Positions 33,942 to 42,567 of a stretch of DNA of 64,000 nt are shown here, piece after piece. Origin of the DNA: Paraherbaspirillum soli (GTDB taxonomy: Bacteria; Pseudomonadota; Gammaproteobacteria; Burkholderiales; Burkholderiaceae_D); contig NZ_JBHSMT010000021.1 of the NCBI RefSeq assembly GCF_042654985.1, forward strand, positions 14,627 through 78,626. The letters are read 5' to 3'. The notes beneath the pieces are model-generated. The model had not been told where the DNA came from. It ran no database searches and was given only the letters and a program-made list of their open reading frames with translations. The position numbers were made by a program, and so were the translations under genes. How positions within the stretch are numbered: the first letter of the stretch is position 1; each line of letters opens with the position of its first letter.

Positions 33942-35069
33942 TTACAGATCTTGATTGGCAGGTACCGCGGCAGCTGCCTTAGCTGCGGCTTTGTCCGCCG
34001 CCTTATCCGCTTTGCTTGCCTTATCGTTTGCCCCGGGGGCTGGAATCGCTTCCAGTTCCGGCACGCCCAGCGATACGCGCACCTTGTTCTCGATTTCGCG
34101 GGCCAGATCCGGCCGTTCTTTCAGGTAGTTGCGGGCGTTGTCCTTGCCTTGACCGATGCGTTCGCCGTTGTAGCTGTACCAGGCGCCGGACTTGTCGACG
34201 ATTTTTGCATCGGAGCCGAGGTCCAGGATTTCGCCTTCGCGCGAAGTGCCTTCTCCATAAAGAATGTCGAAGTGCGCTTCCTTGAATGGCGGGGCGATCT
34301 TGTTCTTGACGACTTTGATCTTGGTTTCGTTGCCGATCACTTCGTCGCCGGCCTTGATCGAGCCGGTACGGCGGATATCCAGCCGCACCGATGCGTAAAA
34401 CTTGAGTGCGTTGCCGCCGGTGGTGGTTTCCGGATTGCCGAACATGACGCCGATCTTCATCCGGATCTGGTTGATGAAGATCACCAGCGTGTTGGTGCGG
34501 TTGATGCTGCCGGTCAATTTGCGCAGTGCTTGCGACATCAGGCGGGCTTGCAGGCCGGGCAACGAATCGCCCATGTCGCCTTCGATTTCAGCGCGTGGCG
34601 TCAACGCGGCCACCGAGTCGATCACGATCAGGTCGACGCCGCCGGAACGCACCAGCGCATCGGTGATTTCGAGCGCTTGCTCGCCGGTATCCGGTTGCGA
34701 GATCAGTAGTTCGGACAGGTTGATGCCGAGTTTTTGCGCATAGCCGACGTCGAGCGCGTGCTCGGCATCGATAAAGGCGCAGGTGCCGCCCAGTTTTTGC
34801 ATTTCAGCAATAGTTTGCAGCGTCAGCGTGGTTTTACCGGACGATTCCGGGCCGTAAATCTCGACCACCCGGCCGCGCGGCAAACCGCCGACGCCCAGGG
34901 CGATATCCAGCCCGAGCGAGCCGGTCGAGACCACTTGCACCTCTTCGACCACGGCGCCGTCTTCCATGCGCATGACCGAGCCTTTGCCGAATTGTTTTTC
35001 AATTTGCGCCAAGGCTGCGGCAAGAGCCTTGCTCTTATCCGGATTGGCTGCGGATTTTTTATCGTCCAT
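33942..35069 (-). CDS. recA: Recombinase RecA
   Basis: 375-residue RecA: ATP-dependent strand exchange in repair and recombination, and co-protease of LexA. Walker A GPESSGKTT at 73-81, Walker B region LIVIDSVAAL, the L2 region and the C-terminal acidic/Ala-Lys tail (KASKADKAADKAAAKAAAA). A LexA box lies 50 bases upstream. Family length and motif order are normal. Confidence 0.98.
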   Translation of the reverse strand: MDDKKSAANPDKSKALAAALAQIEKQFGKGSVMRMEDGAVVEEVQVVSTGSLGLDIALGVGGLPRGRVVEIYGPESSGKTTLTLQTIAEMQKLGGTCAFIDAEHALDVGYAQKLGINLSELLISQPDTGEQALEITDALVRSGGVDLIVIDSVAALTPRAEIEGDMGDSLPGLQARLMSQALRKLTGSINRTNTLVIFINQIRMKIGVMFGNPETTTGGNALKFYASVRLDIRRTGSIKAGDEVIGNETKIKVVKNKIAPPFKEAHFDILYGEGTSREGEILDLGSDAKIVDKSGAWYSYNGERIGQGKDNARNYLKERPDLAREIENKVRVSLGVPELEAIPAPGANDKASKADKAADKAAAKAAAAVPANQDL

Positions 35070-35118
35070 GGTGGTTCTTTCGACAAAATTAGTGAAGGAT
35101 CTGGGACAGCAAGCAGCA

Positions 35119-35134
35119 CTGTATAAAAAAACAG
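35119..35134 (-). promoter_or_regulatory. LexA (SOS) box of recA
   Basis: CTGTATAAAAAAACAG, a CTGT-N8-ACAG match to the SOS operator consensus, about 50 bases before the recA start. Confidence 0.9.
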
Positions 35135-35226
35135 TGATTTATGCAAGCTCTATGGATTTTTTTCTCAAGCCGCATTGTATGCCTATACAAGTCGAGGGGA
35201 ATTTTATCGGAGTCGAAGGTGGAAAT

Positions 35227-36114
35227 TCATCGCTGACCAACGCGACGGCTGCGCGCCTGTTCCAGGCTTTGGCACAACGCCGCCGCGCCATCTATCATGC
35301 GCGGGCCGGCACGGCTCAGCAGGTCGGCGTCGAGCACAAACAGGTTCCCGCGCCGCACCGCCAATAACGCCGGATACTGCTTCCAGATTTCCAGTCCGCT
35401 GCTGGCCTGCTGATGCGTGGCGCCGGTGATCACCGCTTCCGGGTTTTCCAGCAGCACCGACTCGACACTGACGCTGGGCGCCATGGCCGGCAATTTGGCA
35501 AAAATATTCTCGCCGCCGCACAGCCGGATCGCATCGCTGACAATATGCTGGCCATTGAGCGTGTACAGCGGGCGATCCCACACTTGGTAGAACACCCGCA
35601 CCGGCGAGCGAGCGCGATATTGGTTCGCCAGGTTGCTTAATTTTTGATTGAGTTCGGCGGCGGTTTTGCGGGCGATTTTTTCGCTGCCCAATAACTGCCC
35701 CAGGCGCAAGACGCTATCGGGAATCTCCGCCAGCTTGCGCGGCTCGCTGTAAAAAATCGGGATGCCCAATGCGCGCAACTGTTCGAGCTGGTGCGTCGAG
35801 TTGTCATACAGCCAAAGCACCAGCAAGTCCGGCTTGAGCGCGATCAAGCGTTCGATATCAAGCTGGCGGCTATCGCCGATGCGCGGAATGCTGCGCGCCG
35901 CAGGCGGGTAATCGCTGTAGTCCACCGCGCCCACAATCCGCTCGCCGCCGCCGGCTGCAAACACCAGCTCAGTGGCATGCGGCGCCAGCGTCACGATGCG
36001 CTGCGCCGGGCGCTGCAACACCACGGTATTGCCGGCATCGTCATGCACGCTGATAGCGGCCGACGCGGCCAGCGGGAGCAGCCCGAACAACACAAAAAAC
36101 AGATAACGCATCAT
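35227..36114 (-). CDS. btuF: Vitamin B12 periplasmic binding protein
   Basis: 295 residues from ATG 36114, with AAGG upstream; a longer reading from 36177 would overlap cobU. The signal peptide is clear (MMRYLFFVLFGLLPLAASA). Class III substrate-binding fold with RPAQRIVTLAPHATELVFAA and IGDSRQLDIERLIALKPDLL. It binds cobalamin or cobinamide in the periplasm for the BtuCD transporter encoded just upstream. The gene starts 8 bases after cobU. Confidence 0.9.
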   Translation of the reverse strand: MMRYLFFVLFGLLPLAASAAISVHDDAGNTVVLQRPAQRIVTLAPHATELVFAAGGGERIVGAVDYSDYPPAARSIPRIGDSRQLDIERLIALKPDLLVLWLYDNSTHQLEQLRALGIPIFYSEPRKLAEIPDSVLRLGQLLGSEKIARKTAAELNQKLSNLANQYRARSPVRVFYQVWDRPLYTLNGQHIVSDAIRLCGGENIFAKLPAMAPSVSVESVLLENPEAVITGATHQQASSGLEIWKQYPALLAVRRGNLFVLDADLLSRAGPRMIDGAAALCQSLEQARSRRVGQR

Positions 36115-36122
36115 CGCCTTCT

Positions 36123-36671
36123 TCAACCTTTCAGCTTCAACGGCAAACCGGCAACAACCAGCACCGCCCGTTCGCACCCGGCTGCCACCGCTTGATTCAA
36201 ACGGCCGGCTTCGTCGACAAACCAGCGCGAAATTGCACCCTGCGGTATCACGCCCAGCCCGACTTCATTGGAGACCAGGATCACATCGCCGGCGGCTTGC
36301 GCCAACGCTTGCAGCAAATGCGCACGCTCTTGTTCAAAACATGCGGGCGGAATGATTTCGCCCACTTCAGGAAAATTCTTCTGTTCGGCGAACAGCAAAT
36401 TGGACAGCCACAAAGTCAGGCAATCGACCAGGACCAAGCGCTGCGGCGCACTCCAGCGAGCGATGGCAGCACCCAGCGCCAGCGGCTCTTCGACCGTGAT
36501 CCAGGCGGCATTGCGTTGCTGCCGATGGTGGCGGATGCGCGCCGCCATTTCGGCATCGCCCGCCTGCCCGGTGGCGATATAGATCACCTCCTTGCCGGTA
36601 GCCGTCGCGAGTTGCTCGGCGTGCGCGCTTTTGCCGGAGCGTGCGCCGCCCAATATCAGCGTACGGGTCAT
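36123..36671 (-). CDS. cobU: Adenosylcobinamide kinase/guanylyltransferase
   Basis: 182 residues from ATG 36671. The start is chosen because the P-loop LILGGARSGKSAHAE follows directly, as usual in the family. Further blocks are YIATGQAGDAEMAARI and HHRQQRNAAWITVEEPL, with the guanylyl-acceptor His in this region, and VSNEVGLGVIP. CobU phosphorylates adenosylcobinamide and transfers GMP to make adenosylcobinamide-GDP, the substrate of CobS. It sits between btuD and btuF in one minus-strand run. Confidence 0.92.
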   Translation of the reverse strand: MTRTLILGGARSGKSAHAEQLATATGKEVIYIATGQAGDAEMAARIRHHRQQRNAAWITVEEPLALGAAIARWSAPQRLVLVDCLTLWLSNLLFAEQKNFPEVGEIIPPACFEQERAHLLQALAQAAGDVILVSNEVGLGVIPQGAISRWFVDEAGRLNQAVAAGCERAVLVVAGLPLKLKG

Positions 36672-36678
36672 GATTTGT

Positions 36679-37455
36679 TCATCGTGTGTTTTCCTCGACC
36701 GCCAGAAAAATAAGCCGATCGCCATGTTGCACCGCTTCAATCGGATGTCCCAGACAACGGCTCAGCAGCGGTGCCGTCATCACCTCGGTCACCGGCCCGG
36801 CTTGCCACTGGCCGTCGCCCATCAGCAGCAAGGCGTGGCTGGCTGCGCGCTGCGCCAGATTCAGATCGTGACTGACCATCACCACCGCTTTGCCGGCGTC
36901 GCGGCACAAGCCGGCCAGCAAGCGCATGACGCTGACTTGATGCGCCAGATCGAGCGCGCTGGTCGGCTCGTCCAGCAACAGCCAGCGCGTGTCCTGCGCC
37001 AGCACCGCCGCAATCGCCACCCGCTGCCGTTCGCCACCGGACAAGCTGCGCACGTCGCGCTGCGCCAGATCGCCGACATCCAGCGCCTGCAATGCAGTGG
37101 CGGCCGCCTGATAGTCGGCGTCCGAATCCCAGTAGGCCGAATCGCGATAAGGATGACGTGCCGTCAGCACCGTCTCAATCACCCGATAGCCGAATGCATC
37201 GTTGCGGCCCTGCGGCAAAAAGGCACGCTGGCGGGCGATCTCCGCCAGCGGCCAATCCTGCAACGCCCGCCCCTGCAATTGCAAGCTGCCGGCAGCCGGG
37301 CCATGCAAACCGGCCAGCGCCCGCAACAACGTGCTTTTGCCGGCGCCGTTGCGGCCGATCACGCACCAGCATTGGCCGGCCTCAATCTGCCAGTCGAGCC
37401 CGGCGACCAACAGCCGTTCGCCCATCCGCAACGATAAGTTCAGCGTCTGCATCAT
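36679..37455 (-). CDS. btuD: Cobalamin ABC transporter, ATP-binding protein
   Basis: 258-residue ABC ATPase of the iron/B12 group. Walker A GRNGAGKST, Q-loop region, signature LSGGERQRVAIA, Walker B WLLLDEPTSALD, and H-loop VMVSHDLNLA. It powers import through BtuC. It starts one base after the btuC stop and is followed by cobU with a 7-base gap. Confidence 0.93.
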   Translation of the reverse strand: MMQTLNLSLRMGERLLVAGLDWQIEAGQCWCVIGRNGAGKSTLLRALAGLHGPAAGSLQLQGRALQDWPLAEIARQRAFLPQGRNDAFGYRVIETVLTARHPYRDSAYWDSDADYQAAATALQALDVGDLAQRDVRSLSGGERQRVAIAAVLAQDTRWLLLDEPTSALDLAHQVSVMRLLAGLCRDAGKAVVMVSHDLNLAQRAASHALLLMGDGQWQAGPVTEVMTAPLLSRCLGHPIEAVQHGDRLIFLAVEENTR

Positions 37456-37456
37456 G

Positions 37457-38536
37457 TTATTTTTTGTGGATATGGTGCAACTGCAACAGGAACAGCGGCA
37501 CCCCGATCAAGGCCGTGATCACCCCGACCGGGAACTGCTGCGGCGCCGCCAGACTGCGCGCCAGCGTATCCGCCAGCACCAGGAAAGAGCCGCCGACCAG
37601 CGTCGCCGCCGGCAACAGCAAGCGGTGATCCGGCCCCAGCGCAAAGCGGCAGGCATGCGGCACGATCAAGCCGACAAAGCCGATGCTGCCGGCGCTGCTG
37701 ACGGCGCTCGCGGTCAGCAACGCAGCACAGAAAAACAATCCGCGCCGCAGTGCGCCGACCCGTATCCCCAGAGTCAGCGCGGTCTCGGCATGCAGCGCCA
37801 TCACATTGATCGCGCGCGCCACCCGCATCGCAAAAATCAACGCCCCACTCAAGATCAACCAAGGCAGCCAGCGCGCTTGCGCGCCGGACAGATCTCCTAT
37901 CATCCAGAACACCATCCCGCGCAAGCGGCTGTCCGGCGCCAGCGACAGGATCAAGCTCACCAGCGCACTGCAACCGGAAGCGACGATCACGCCGGTCAGC
38001 AACAACAACGAGGGATTGCCGTCCGCCATGCCGCCGCGCACATCACGCAGATCGCGATGCGCCAGCACAAACAACAACAAGGCCACCGCGATGGCGCCGC
38101 CAAAAGCGGCGATGTCCAGCACCCAGGTCGCGCTGAACAACAGCATCGCCGTCAACGCGCCGACCGCCGCCCCGCCCGACACGCCCAGCACATAAGGATC
38201 GGCTAGCGGATTGCGTAGCAGCGCCTGCATCATCACCCCCGCCAACGCCAAGGTGCCGCCGGTCACGAACGCCGTCAACGCCCGTCCCAGACGCAATTCC
38301 AGCAGGGTGGCGGCCAGTGAGGGGGAGCCGGCATGCGCATCGTTTGCGACAGCATGCTGCATGGCTTCAGCCAGCGCGGAGAATTGTTCTGAAAACGGCA
38401 AGGCGACCGAACCGACCACGCATGCGAACAGGATGCAGGCCAGTGCCGCCAAAGTCAGCCCGGCCAGCACCGTGCATGCCCGGCGGCGCTCCCTGGTCGG
38501 CGCGATAGCGAGCGCACTACGCACGGTGCCGGTCAT
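37457..38536 (-). CDS. btuC: Cobalamin ABC transporter, permease (FecCD family)
   Basis: 359-residue inner-membrane permease with about ten helices. FecCD-family blocks: LRLGRALTAFVTGGTLALAG, QALLRNPLADPYVLGVSGGA and FVGLIVPHACRFALGPDHR. It forms the membrane channel with BtuD and receives substrate from BtuF. It lies 68 bases after bluB and one base before btuD. Confidence 0.93.
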   Translation of the reverse strand: MTGTVRSALAIAPTRERRRACTVLAGLTLAALACILFACVVGSVALPFSEQFSALAEAMQHAVANDAHAGSPSLAATLLELRLGRALTAFVTGGTLALAGVMMQALLRNPLADPYVLGVSGGAAVGALTAMLLFSATWVLDIAAFGGAIAVALLLFVLAHRDLRDVRGGMADGNPSLLLLTGVIVASGCSALVSLILSLAPDSRLRGMVFWMIGDLSGAQARWLPWLILSGALIFAMRVARAINVMALHAETALTLGIRVGALRRGLFFCAALLTASAVSSAGSIGFVGLIVPHACRFALGPDHRLLLPAATLVGGSFLVLADTLARSLAAPQQFPVGVITALIGVPLFLLQLHHIHKK

Positions 38537-38604
38537 CGCGCAGCACGCCGCATCGAGGCGCAGCGCCTGTCATTTTGTTTAACGTTCTTTGTAAGGATTT
38601 GCAT

Positions 38605-39270
38605 TCAGGTCGCTTCCGGATTGCGATTGTCATCGTGACGCCAACTATTCTCAAACACCAGGTCTTGCAGGTTGTGCCGGGTGGCCCAGCCTTCCAGTTC
38701 CAGCATCGGCTTCGGATAAAACGCTTCGACATGACCCAAGCACAGGATCGCCATCGGCTTGGCGCCGGCCGGCATATCCAGTAGCAAGCGCAGCTGCTCG
38801 GGATCGAACAGCGATACCCAGCCCATTCCGATGCCTTCGGCCCGCGCCGCCAGCCAGATGTTCTGGATCGCGCACGAGACCGAGGCCAGATCCATTTCCG
38901 GCAGCGTGCGACGGCCGAAGATATATTCCTCGCGCCTATCCATCAATGCCACCACCAGCAGCTCGCCGCACTCGCGCACGCCTTCCACTTTCAAGCGCAT
39001 GAATTCGTCTTCGCGCTCATGCAACGCATGCGCGGTATTGATGCGTTCCTGTTCGACCAGCTGGTGGATGGCGGCGCGCAAGGCGGGATCGGTAATGCGG
39101 ATAAAGCGCCACGGTTGCATGAAGCCGACGCTGGGGGCCAGGTGTGCCGCGTGCAGCAGGCGCGTCATCAATTCCGGTTCGATAGGGTCGGGCAAAAAAT
39201 GCCGCATATCGCGCCGTTCGGCAATCACCTTGTAGACCGCAGCGATCTCTTCGTTACTGAATTTGTTCAT
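38605..39270 (-). CDS. bluB: 5,6-dimethylbenzimidazole synthase
   Basis: 221 residues from ATG 39270 (start of the conserved nitroreductase-like region; the longer frame to 39456 is not supported by any domain). BluB uses FMNH2 and oxygen to turn the flavin into dimethylbenzimidazole, the lower ligand of B12. Visible blocks: RRDMRHFLPDPIEPELMTRL, APSVGFMQPWRFIRITD, GIGMGWVSLFDPEQLR and CLGHVEAFYP. It heads the transport/salvage block, supplying base for CobT. Confidence 0.93.
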   Translation of the reverse strand: MNKFSNEEIAAVYKVIAERRDMRHFLPDPIEPELMTRLLHAAHLAPSVGFMQPWRFIRITDPALRAAIHQLVEQERINTAHALHEREDEFMRLKVEGVRECGELLVVALMDRREEYIFGRRTLPEMDLASVSCAIQNIWLAARAEGIGMGWVSLFDPEQLRLLLDMPAGAKPMAILCLGHVEAFYPKPMLELEGWATRHNLQDLVFENSWRHDDNRNPEAT

Positions 39271-39366
39271 GGCATACCTGGCAGAAGCGGCTGGGGCCCC
39301 GTTCAACTGCCGGGAGAGTATAGGTGCCGAAGAAAGAACTGACAAGCTGCACCCACCCGGCTCTTC

Positions 39367-39395
39367 GGCGCTACGCGACAGAAAAGCGTAGCGCC
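39367..39395. repeat. Perfect 10-bp hairpin between bluB and the M4 protease gene
   Basis: GGCGCTACGC (39367-39376) and GCGTAGCGCC (39386-39395) with a 9-base loop. The sequence recalls the GCGTAGCG core of the palindromes at 47773 and 63425. No B12-riboswitch consensus was found in 39271-39558. Confidence 0.55.
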
Positions 39396-39558
39396 ATCCG
39401 CCGTTCATTGTGCTCCACATTCGGCGCATAACGCTATGTTCCATGATCAGATTCACCTCATACAGGAATCAGAGCCATCTGATAACAATGAGTCAACAAA
39501 ATTACTAGACTTAATGAGCCGACGAGGCATCTGTTTGCCAATCTCTCAAGGAGAATCT

Positions 39559-41097
39559 ATGTCTACGATCAAACACAGCTTTGCATCTCGTTCATTCGCC
39601 GTTCTCGGCGCCTCCTGTCTGCTGCCGACTTTGGCATCTGCCGCCACCCCTATCGATGTCGCCGCAATGCCGCAGGCGCGCGCCGCCTATGGCGGCAGTG
39701 ACAATGGCGGTCTTAAAAATTTACCGGGCGTTAACGTAAGCGACCTGAAACCGCTACGCAGTACCACGCTGCCCAATGGCACGACGGTAACCCGCTACCA
39801 GCAGTACTACCAGGGCGTACCGGTGTGGGGGGAAGCGCTGGTTGAACAAAAACCGGCGGCAACGGTGAGATCTGCCGCCGCCGGCGCTCCCCGGTTGAGG
39901 GGGCGCTTCATTGCCGACATCGCGAACGATCTGCCGTCAAGCAAGCCGGCGCTGACCTCCGAGCAAGTGCTGGCGCAGGCTAAAAGCCTGAGGGCGTCTG
40001 CTTACGCTACTGAAAACGACATGGTCGAATTGGTTATCAAGCTTGATAAAAACAACGTGGCGCAATTGGTGTATCGCGTGTCGTTTTTCATGCCTGGCGC
40101 CAGACCGGAGCGTCCTCATTTCGTCATCGATGCCAATACGGGCACAGTACTCAGACAATGGGAAGGCCTCCCTCGTGCCAACGGTTATGGCCCAGGCGGC
40201 AATCAGAAAACGGGGTGGTACTGGTATGGTCCAGGCACGAAATATGGGCCGCTCAGAGTCACGAACGACTGTCGGATGGACAGTGGCGATGTCGTGACAA
40301 TCGATATGAAAAATGACCCGGAACAGGGGAAGACACGCACTCCGTATCAATTTGCGTGCCCCAGCAATAATTACAAACCGGTCAACGGCGCCTATTCGCC
40401 ATTGAACGATGCGCATTATTTCGGCACGGTGGCATTCAATATGTATCTGGACTGGCTACAAATGCGACCGCTGACGAAACGCAAATTTTACATACGGGTA
40501 CATCCCTATCTGGACGACCAAGACAATGCATTTTGGGATGGCTCCACCGCTACTTTCGGCGATGGCGCTACTCGTTTTTATCCGCTGGCATCGGCGCTTG
40601 AAGTTGTGGCTCACGAACTCAGCCATGGCTTTACCGAACAGTATTCGGGGCTGATTTACGACGGTCAGTCCGGCGGCATGAACGAGGCGTTTTCCGATAT
40701 TGCCGGCGCCGCGTCCAAGTATTACCTGACGGGGCGCGACGATTGGGAAAGCGGCCGCGAAATCAAGAAAGGAGCGGGAGCTCTTCGCTATATGAACAAC
40801 CCGCCGAAAGACGGTAAATCGATCGATCACGCGTCGAAATACCGCGAAGGTATGGAGGTCCATTACAGCAGCGGCGTCTACAACAAAGCGTTCTATCTGC
40901 TGGCCAAGACAAGCGGCTGGAACACGCGCAAGGCGTTTGAAGTATTTGCCGATGCGAACCTGTACTACTGGATGCCGGATAGCACTTTCCAGCAAGGTGT
41001 TTGCGGCGTATTGAATGCGACGCAAGGTCGGGGGTACAAGTCGGAGGATGCGGCGGCGGCGTTCAAAAAAGTCGGGGTGCAGTGCCAAACGCGATGA
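39559..41097 (+). CDS. Secreted M4 (thermolysin-like) metalloprotease
   Basis: 512-residue preproprotein from ATG 39559, with AAGGAG upstream. Signal peptide (SFAVLGASCLLPTLASA), then an FTP-type propeptide region and the M4 catalytic domain: zinc motif HELSH (His352, Glu353, His356) followed by GGMNEAFSD with the third ligand Glu376, and the C-terminal M4 helix region with HYSSGVYNKAFYLLA. It should be exported by type II secretion and autoprocessed. Orientation is opposite to the B12 genes on either side, so it interrupts the cluster. Confidence 0.93.
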   Translation: MSTIKHSFASRSFAVLGASCLLPTLASAATPIDVAAMPQARAAYGGSDNGGLKNLPGVNVSDLKPLRSTTLPNGTTVTRYQQYYQGVPVWGEALVEQKPAATVRSAAAGAPRLRGRFIADIANDLPSSKPALTSEQVLAQAKSLRASAYATENDMVELVIKLDKNNVAQLVYRVSFFMPGARPERPHFVIDANTGTVLRQWEGLPRANGYGPGGNQKTGWYWYGPGTKYGPLRVTNDCRMDSGDVVTIDMKNDPEQGKTRTPYQFACPSNNYKPVNGAYSPLNDAHYFGTVAFNMYLDWLQMRPLTKRKFYIRVHPYLDDQDNAFWDGSTATFGDGATRFYPLASALEVVAHELSHGFTEQYSGLIYDGQSGGMNEAFSDIAGAASKYYLTGRDDWESGREIKKGAGALRYMNNPPKDGKSIDHASKYREGMEVHYSSGVYNKAFYLLAKTSGWNTRKAFEVFADANLYYWMPDSTFQQGVCGVLNATQGRGYKSEDAAAAFKKVGVQCQTR

Positions 41098-41102
41098 CAT
41101 GG

Positions 41103-41153
41103 AGACACCTCTAAAAACCTGCTCCAATATTGGCAAGCTCGGCAATATTGGAG
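41103..41153. terminator. Hairpin between convergent genes, with truncated repeat end
   Basis: GACACCTCTAAAAACC (41104-41119) is an end of the ~120-bp palindromic family. It runs into a perfect 11-bp hairpin, CTCCAATATTG (41122-41132) and CAATATTGGAG (41143-41153), that probably terminates both the protease gene and cobC. Confidence 0.6.
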
Positions 41154-41163
41154 ATTAGGGGCT

Positions 41164-41718
41164 TTAAGCATCGACCACCAGCAACTCCCCATAGCCGATG
41201 CTGTGCGGCGTACGCGCCGCATGCAGCGCCGCATCGGCCAAACACAAGCCCAACTGACAAGCCAGCAGCAAACGTATCGTGCCCGCATGGCAAACCACGA
41301 TGGCACGCTTGTGCCGCGACTGCCTTAAGTCATCATAAAAGGCGCAAACCCGTTGCGCCATCTGCAACAGATTCTCACCACCGCCGGGCCGGTAGCCAGC
41401 CATATCGTCGGCCCAGGCGTCGATTTCACTGCGGGCAATAGCGTCCCATGCGCACATTTCCCATTTGCCGAAATGCATCTCGGCCAGCCGCGCATCGTAC
41501 CTAACCGGCGCGCAGGCCAACGTCTCGGCCAAGTCCTGCGCCAATCCCGCACACCGTTGCAGAGGACTGGAGAACAGCGGGCATTTTCTTGGCAGCAGCG
41601 CACTCAAGGATTGCAAGGCGCGCGCCTGTTCTTCGGCGGCAACGGCCAGATCGGTACTGCCGTAGCAGGTATTCGCGGCGACCAGCGGCGGTGGATGACG
41701 GACCAGATAGAGGCGCAT
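41164..41718 (-). CDS. cobC: Alpha-ribazole phosphatase-like histidine phosphatase
   Basis: 184-residue histidine phosphatase. The RH motif appears as LYLVRHPPPLVAA (RHP instead of the common RHG), with the second catalytic block VVCHAGTIRLLLA. In B12 salvage it dephosphorylates alpha-ribazole-5'-phosphate or its cobamide product. It lies 23 bases after cobS on the same strand, which supports the role over other phosphatase functions. Confidence 0.85.
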   Translation of the reverse strand: MRLYLVRHPPPLVAANTCYGSTDLAVAAEEQARALQSLSALLPRKCPLFSSPLQRCAGLAQDLAETLACAPVRYDARLAEMHFGKWEMCAWDAIARSEIDAWADDMAGYRPGGGENLLQMAQRVCAFYDDLRQSRHKRAIVVCHAGTIRLLLACQLGLCLADAALHAARTPHSIGYGELLVVDA

Positions 41719-41741
41719 GGGGATGGCAGTTCAATGGCAAA

Positions 41742-42563
41742 TCAACGACCGGCGACGGCCGACAAGGCCAGATAAAACGCGACTTCCGTCAGCTGCTGCA
41801 CCGCTCCCAGGCAGTCGCCGGTATAGCCGCCGATACGCCGCACGAACATGCGCGCCAGCCATGCCGTTGCCAGCGTCGCCGCCAGCACGCCAAGCGCAAT
41901 GCTGATCCAGGACAGCCAGCCGCCAAGCCCGACGGCCAGCAGCGGGATCGCTGCCGTCAGCCCGCCGCAACAAAAGGTGGCAAACGACATCGGCGACACC
42001 AGCGCTTGCGCCTTGCCCTCTTGCCGCACATAAGGCAGACGCCACATCAGCGCCAGCGCCGCCAGCCGCGACAAGGGATGCGCCACCAGCAAAGCCGCAA
42101 GCACTTGCGGCGCAGGCAGGCTGGCCAGCAACAGGCATTTCAACGCCACTAGCAAGCCGATGCCGATCGCCCCGTAAACACCGATCCGCGAGTCGCGCAT
42201 GATCTCCAGCACCCGCGGCGCAGTCATGCCGCCGCCGAAGCCGTCGCAGACATCGGCGAAGCCATCCTCATGCAAAGCCCCGGTCAGACAAATACCGGCA
42301 ATGGTCGACAGCAGCACCGGCAGCAACTGCCCCGGTTGCGGCCAGATCCACGCCGCCAGCGCATACACCAGCGCCGTCGCCGCAGCCACCACCAGCCCGA
42401 CCGCAGGAAAATAACGCGGCGCTTGCTGCAGCCACTCCGGCGCAAACCCGACCCAACGCGGAATCGGCAGGCGCGTAAAGAATTGCAGCGCGATGAAAAA
42501 CAGACGCAGCTGGCGCAGTCCCCAATGGCCCCAGCGCAGCGGCGAAATAATGGTCGGCAACAT
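41742..42563 (-). CDS. cobS: Adenosylcobinamide-GDP ribazoletransferase
   Basis: 273-residue polytopic membrane protein. Family blocks: FFIALQFFTRLPIP near the start and LHEDGFADVCDGFGGG, whose acidic residues bind Mg. CobS joins adenosylcobinamide-GDP with alpha-ribazole (phosphate) to complete the nucleotide loop. It begins 4 bases after the cobT stop. Confidence 0.93.
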   Translation of the reverse strand: MLPTIISPLRWGHWGLRQLRLFFIALQFFTRLPIPRWVGFAPEWLQQAPRYFPAVGLVVAAATALVYALAAWIWPQPGQLLPVLLSTIAGICLTGALHEDGFADVCDGFGGGMTAPRVLEIMRDSRIGVYGAIGIGLLVALKCLLLASLPAPQVLAALLVAHPLSRLAALALMWRLPYVRQEGKAQALVSPMSFATFCCGGLTAAIPLLAVGLGGWLSWISIALGVLAATLATAWLARMFVRRIGGYTGDCLGAVQQLTEVAFYLALSAVAGR

Positions 42564-42567
42564 GGCC

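Noticed and set aside
35155..35226. A small gene between recA promoter and btuF.
   Set aside because: The frame is short and overlaps the LexA-regulated promoter region and the end of btuF; no ribosome site.
39271..39558. Possible cobalamin riboswitch upstream of bluB.
   Set aside because: The fragment with GCCAGG before the bluB start does not fit the B12-box consensus and no other conserved segments were found.
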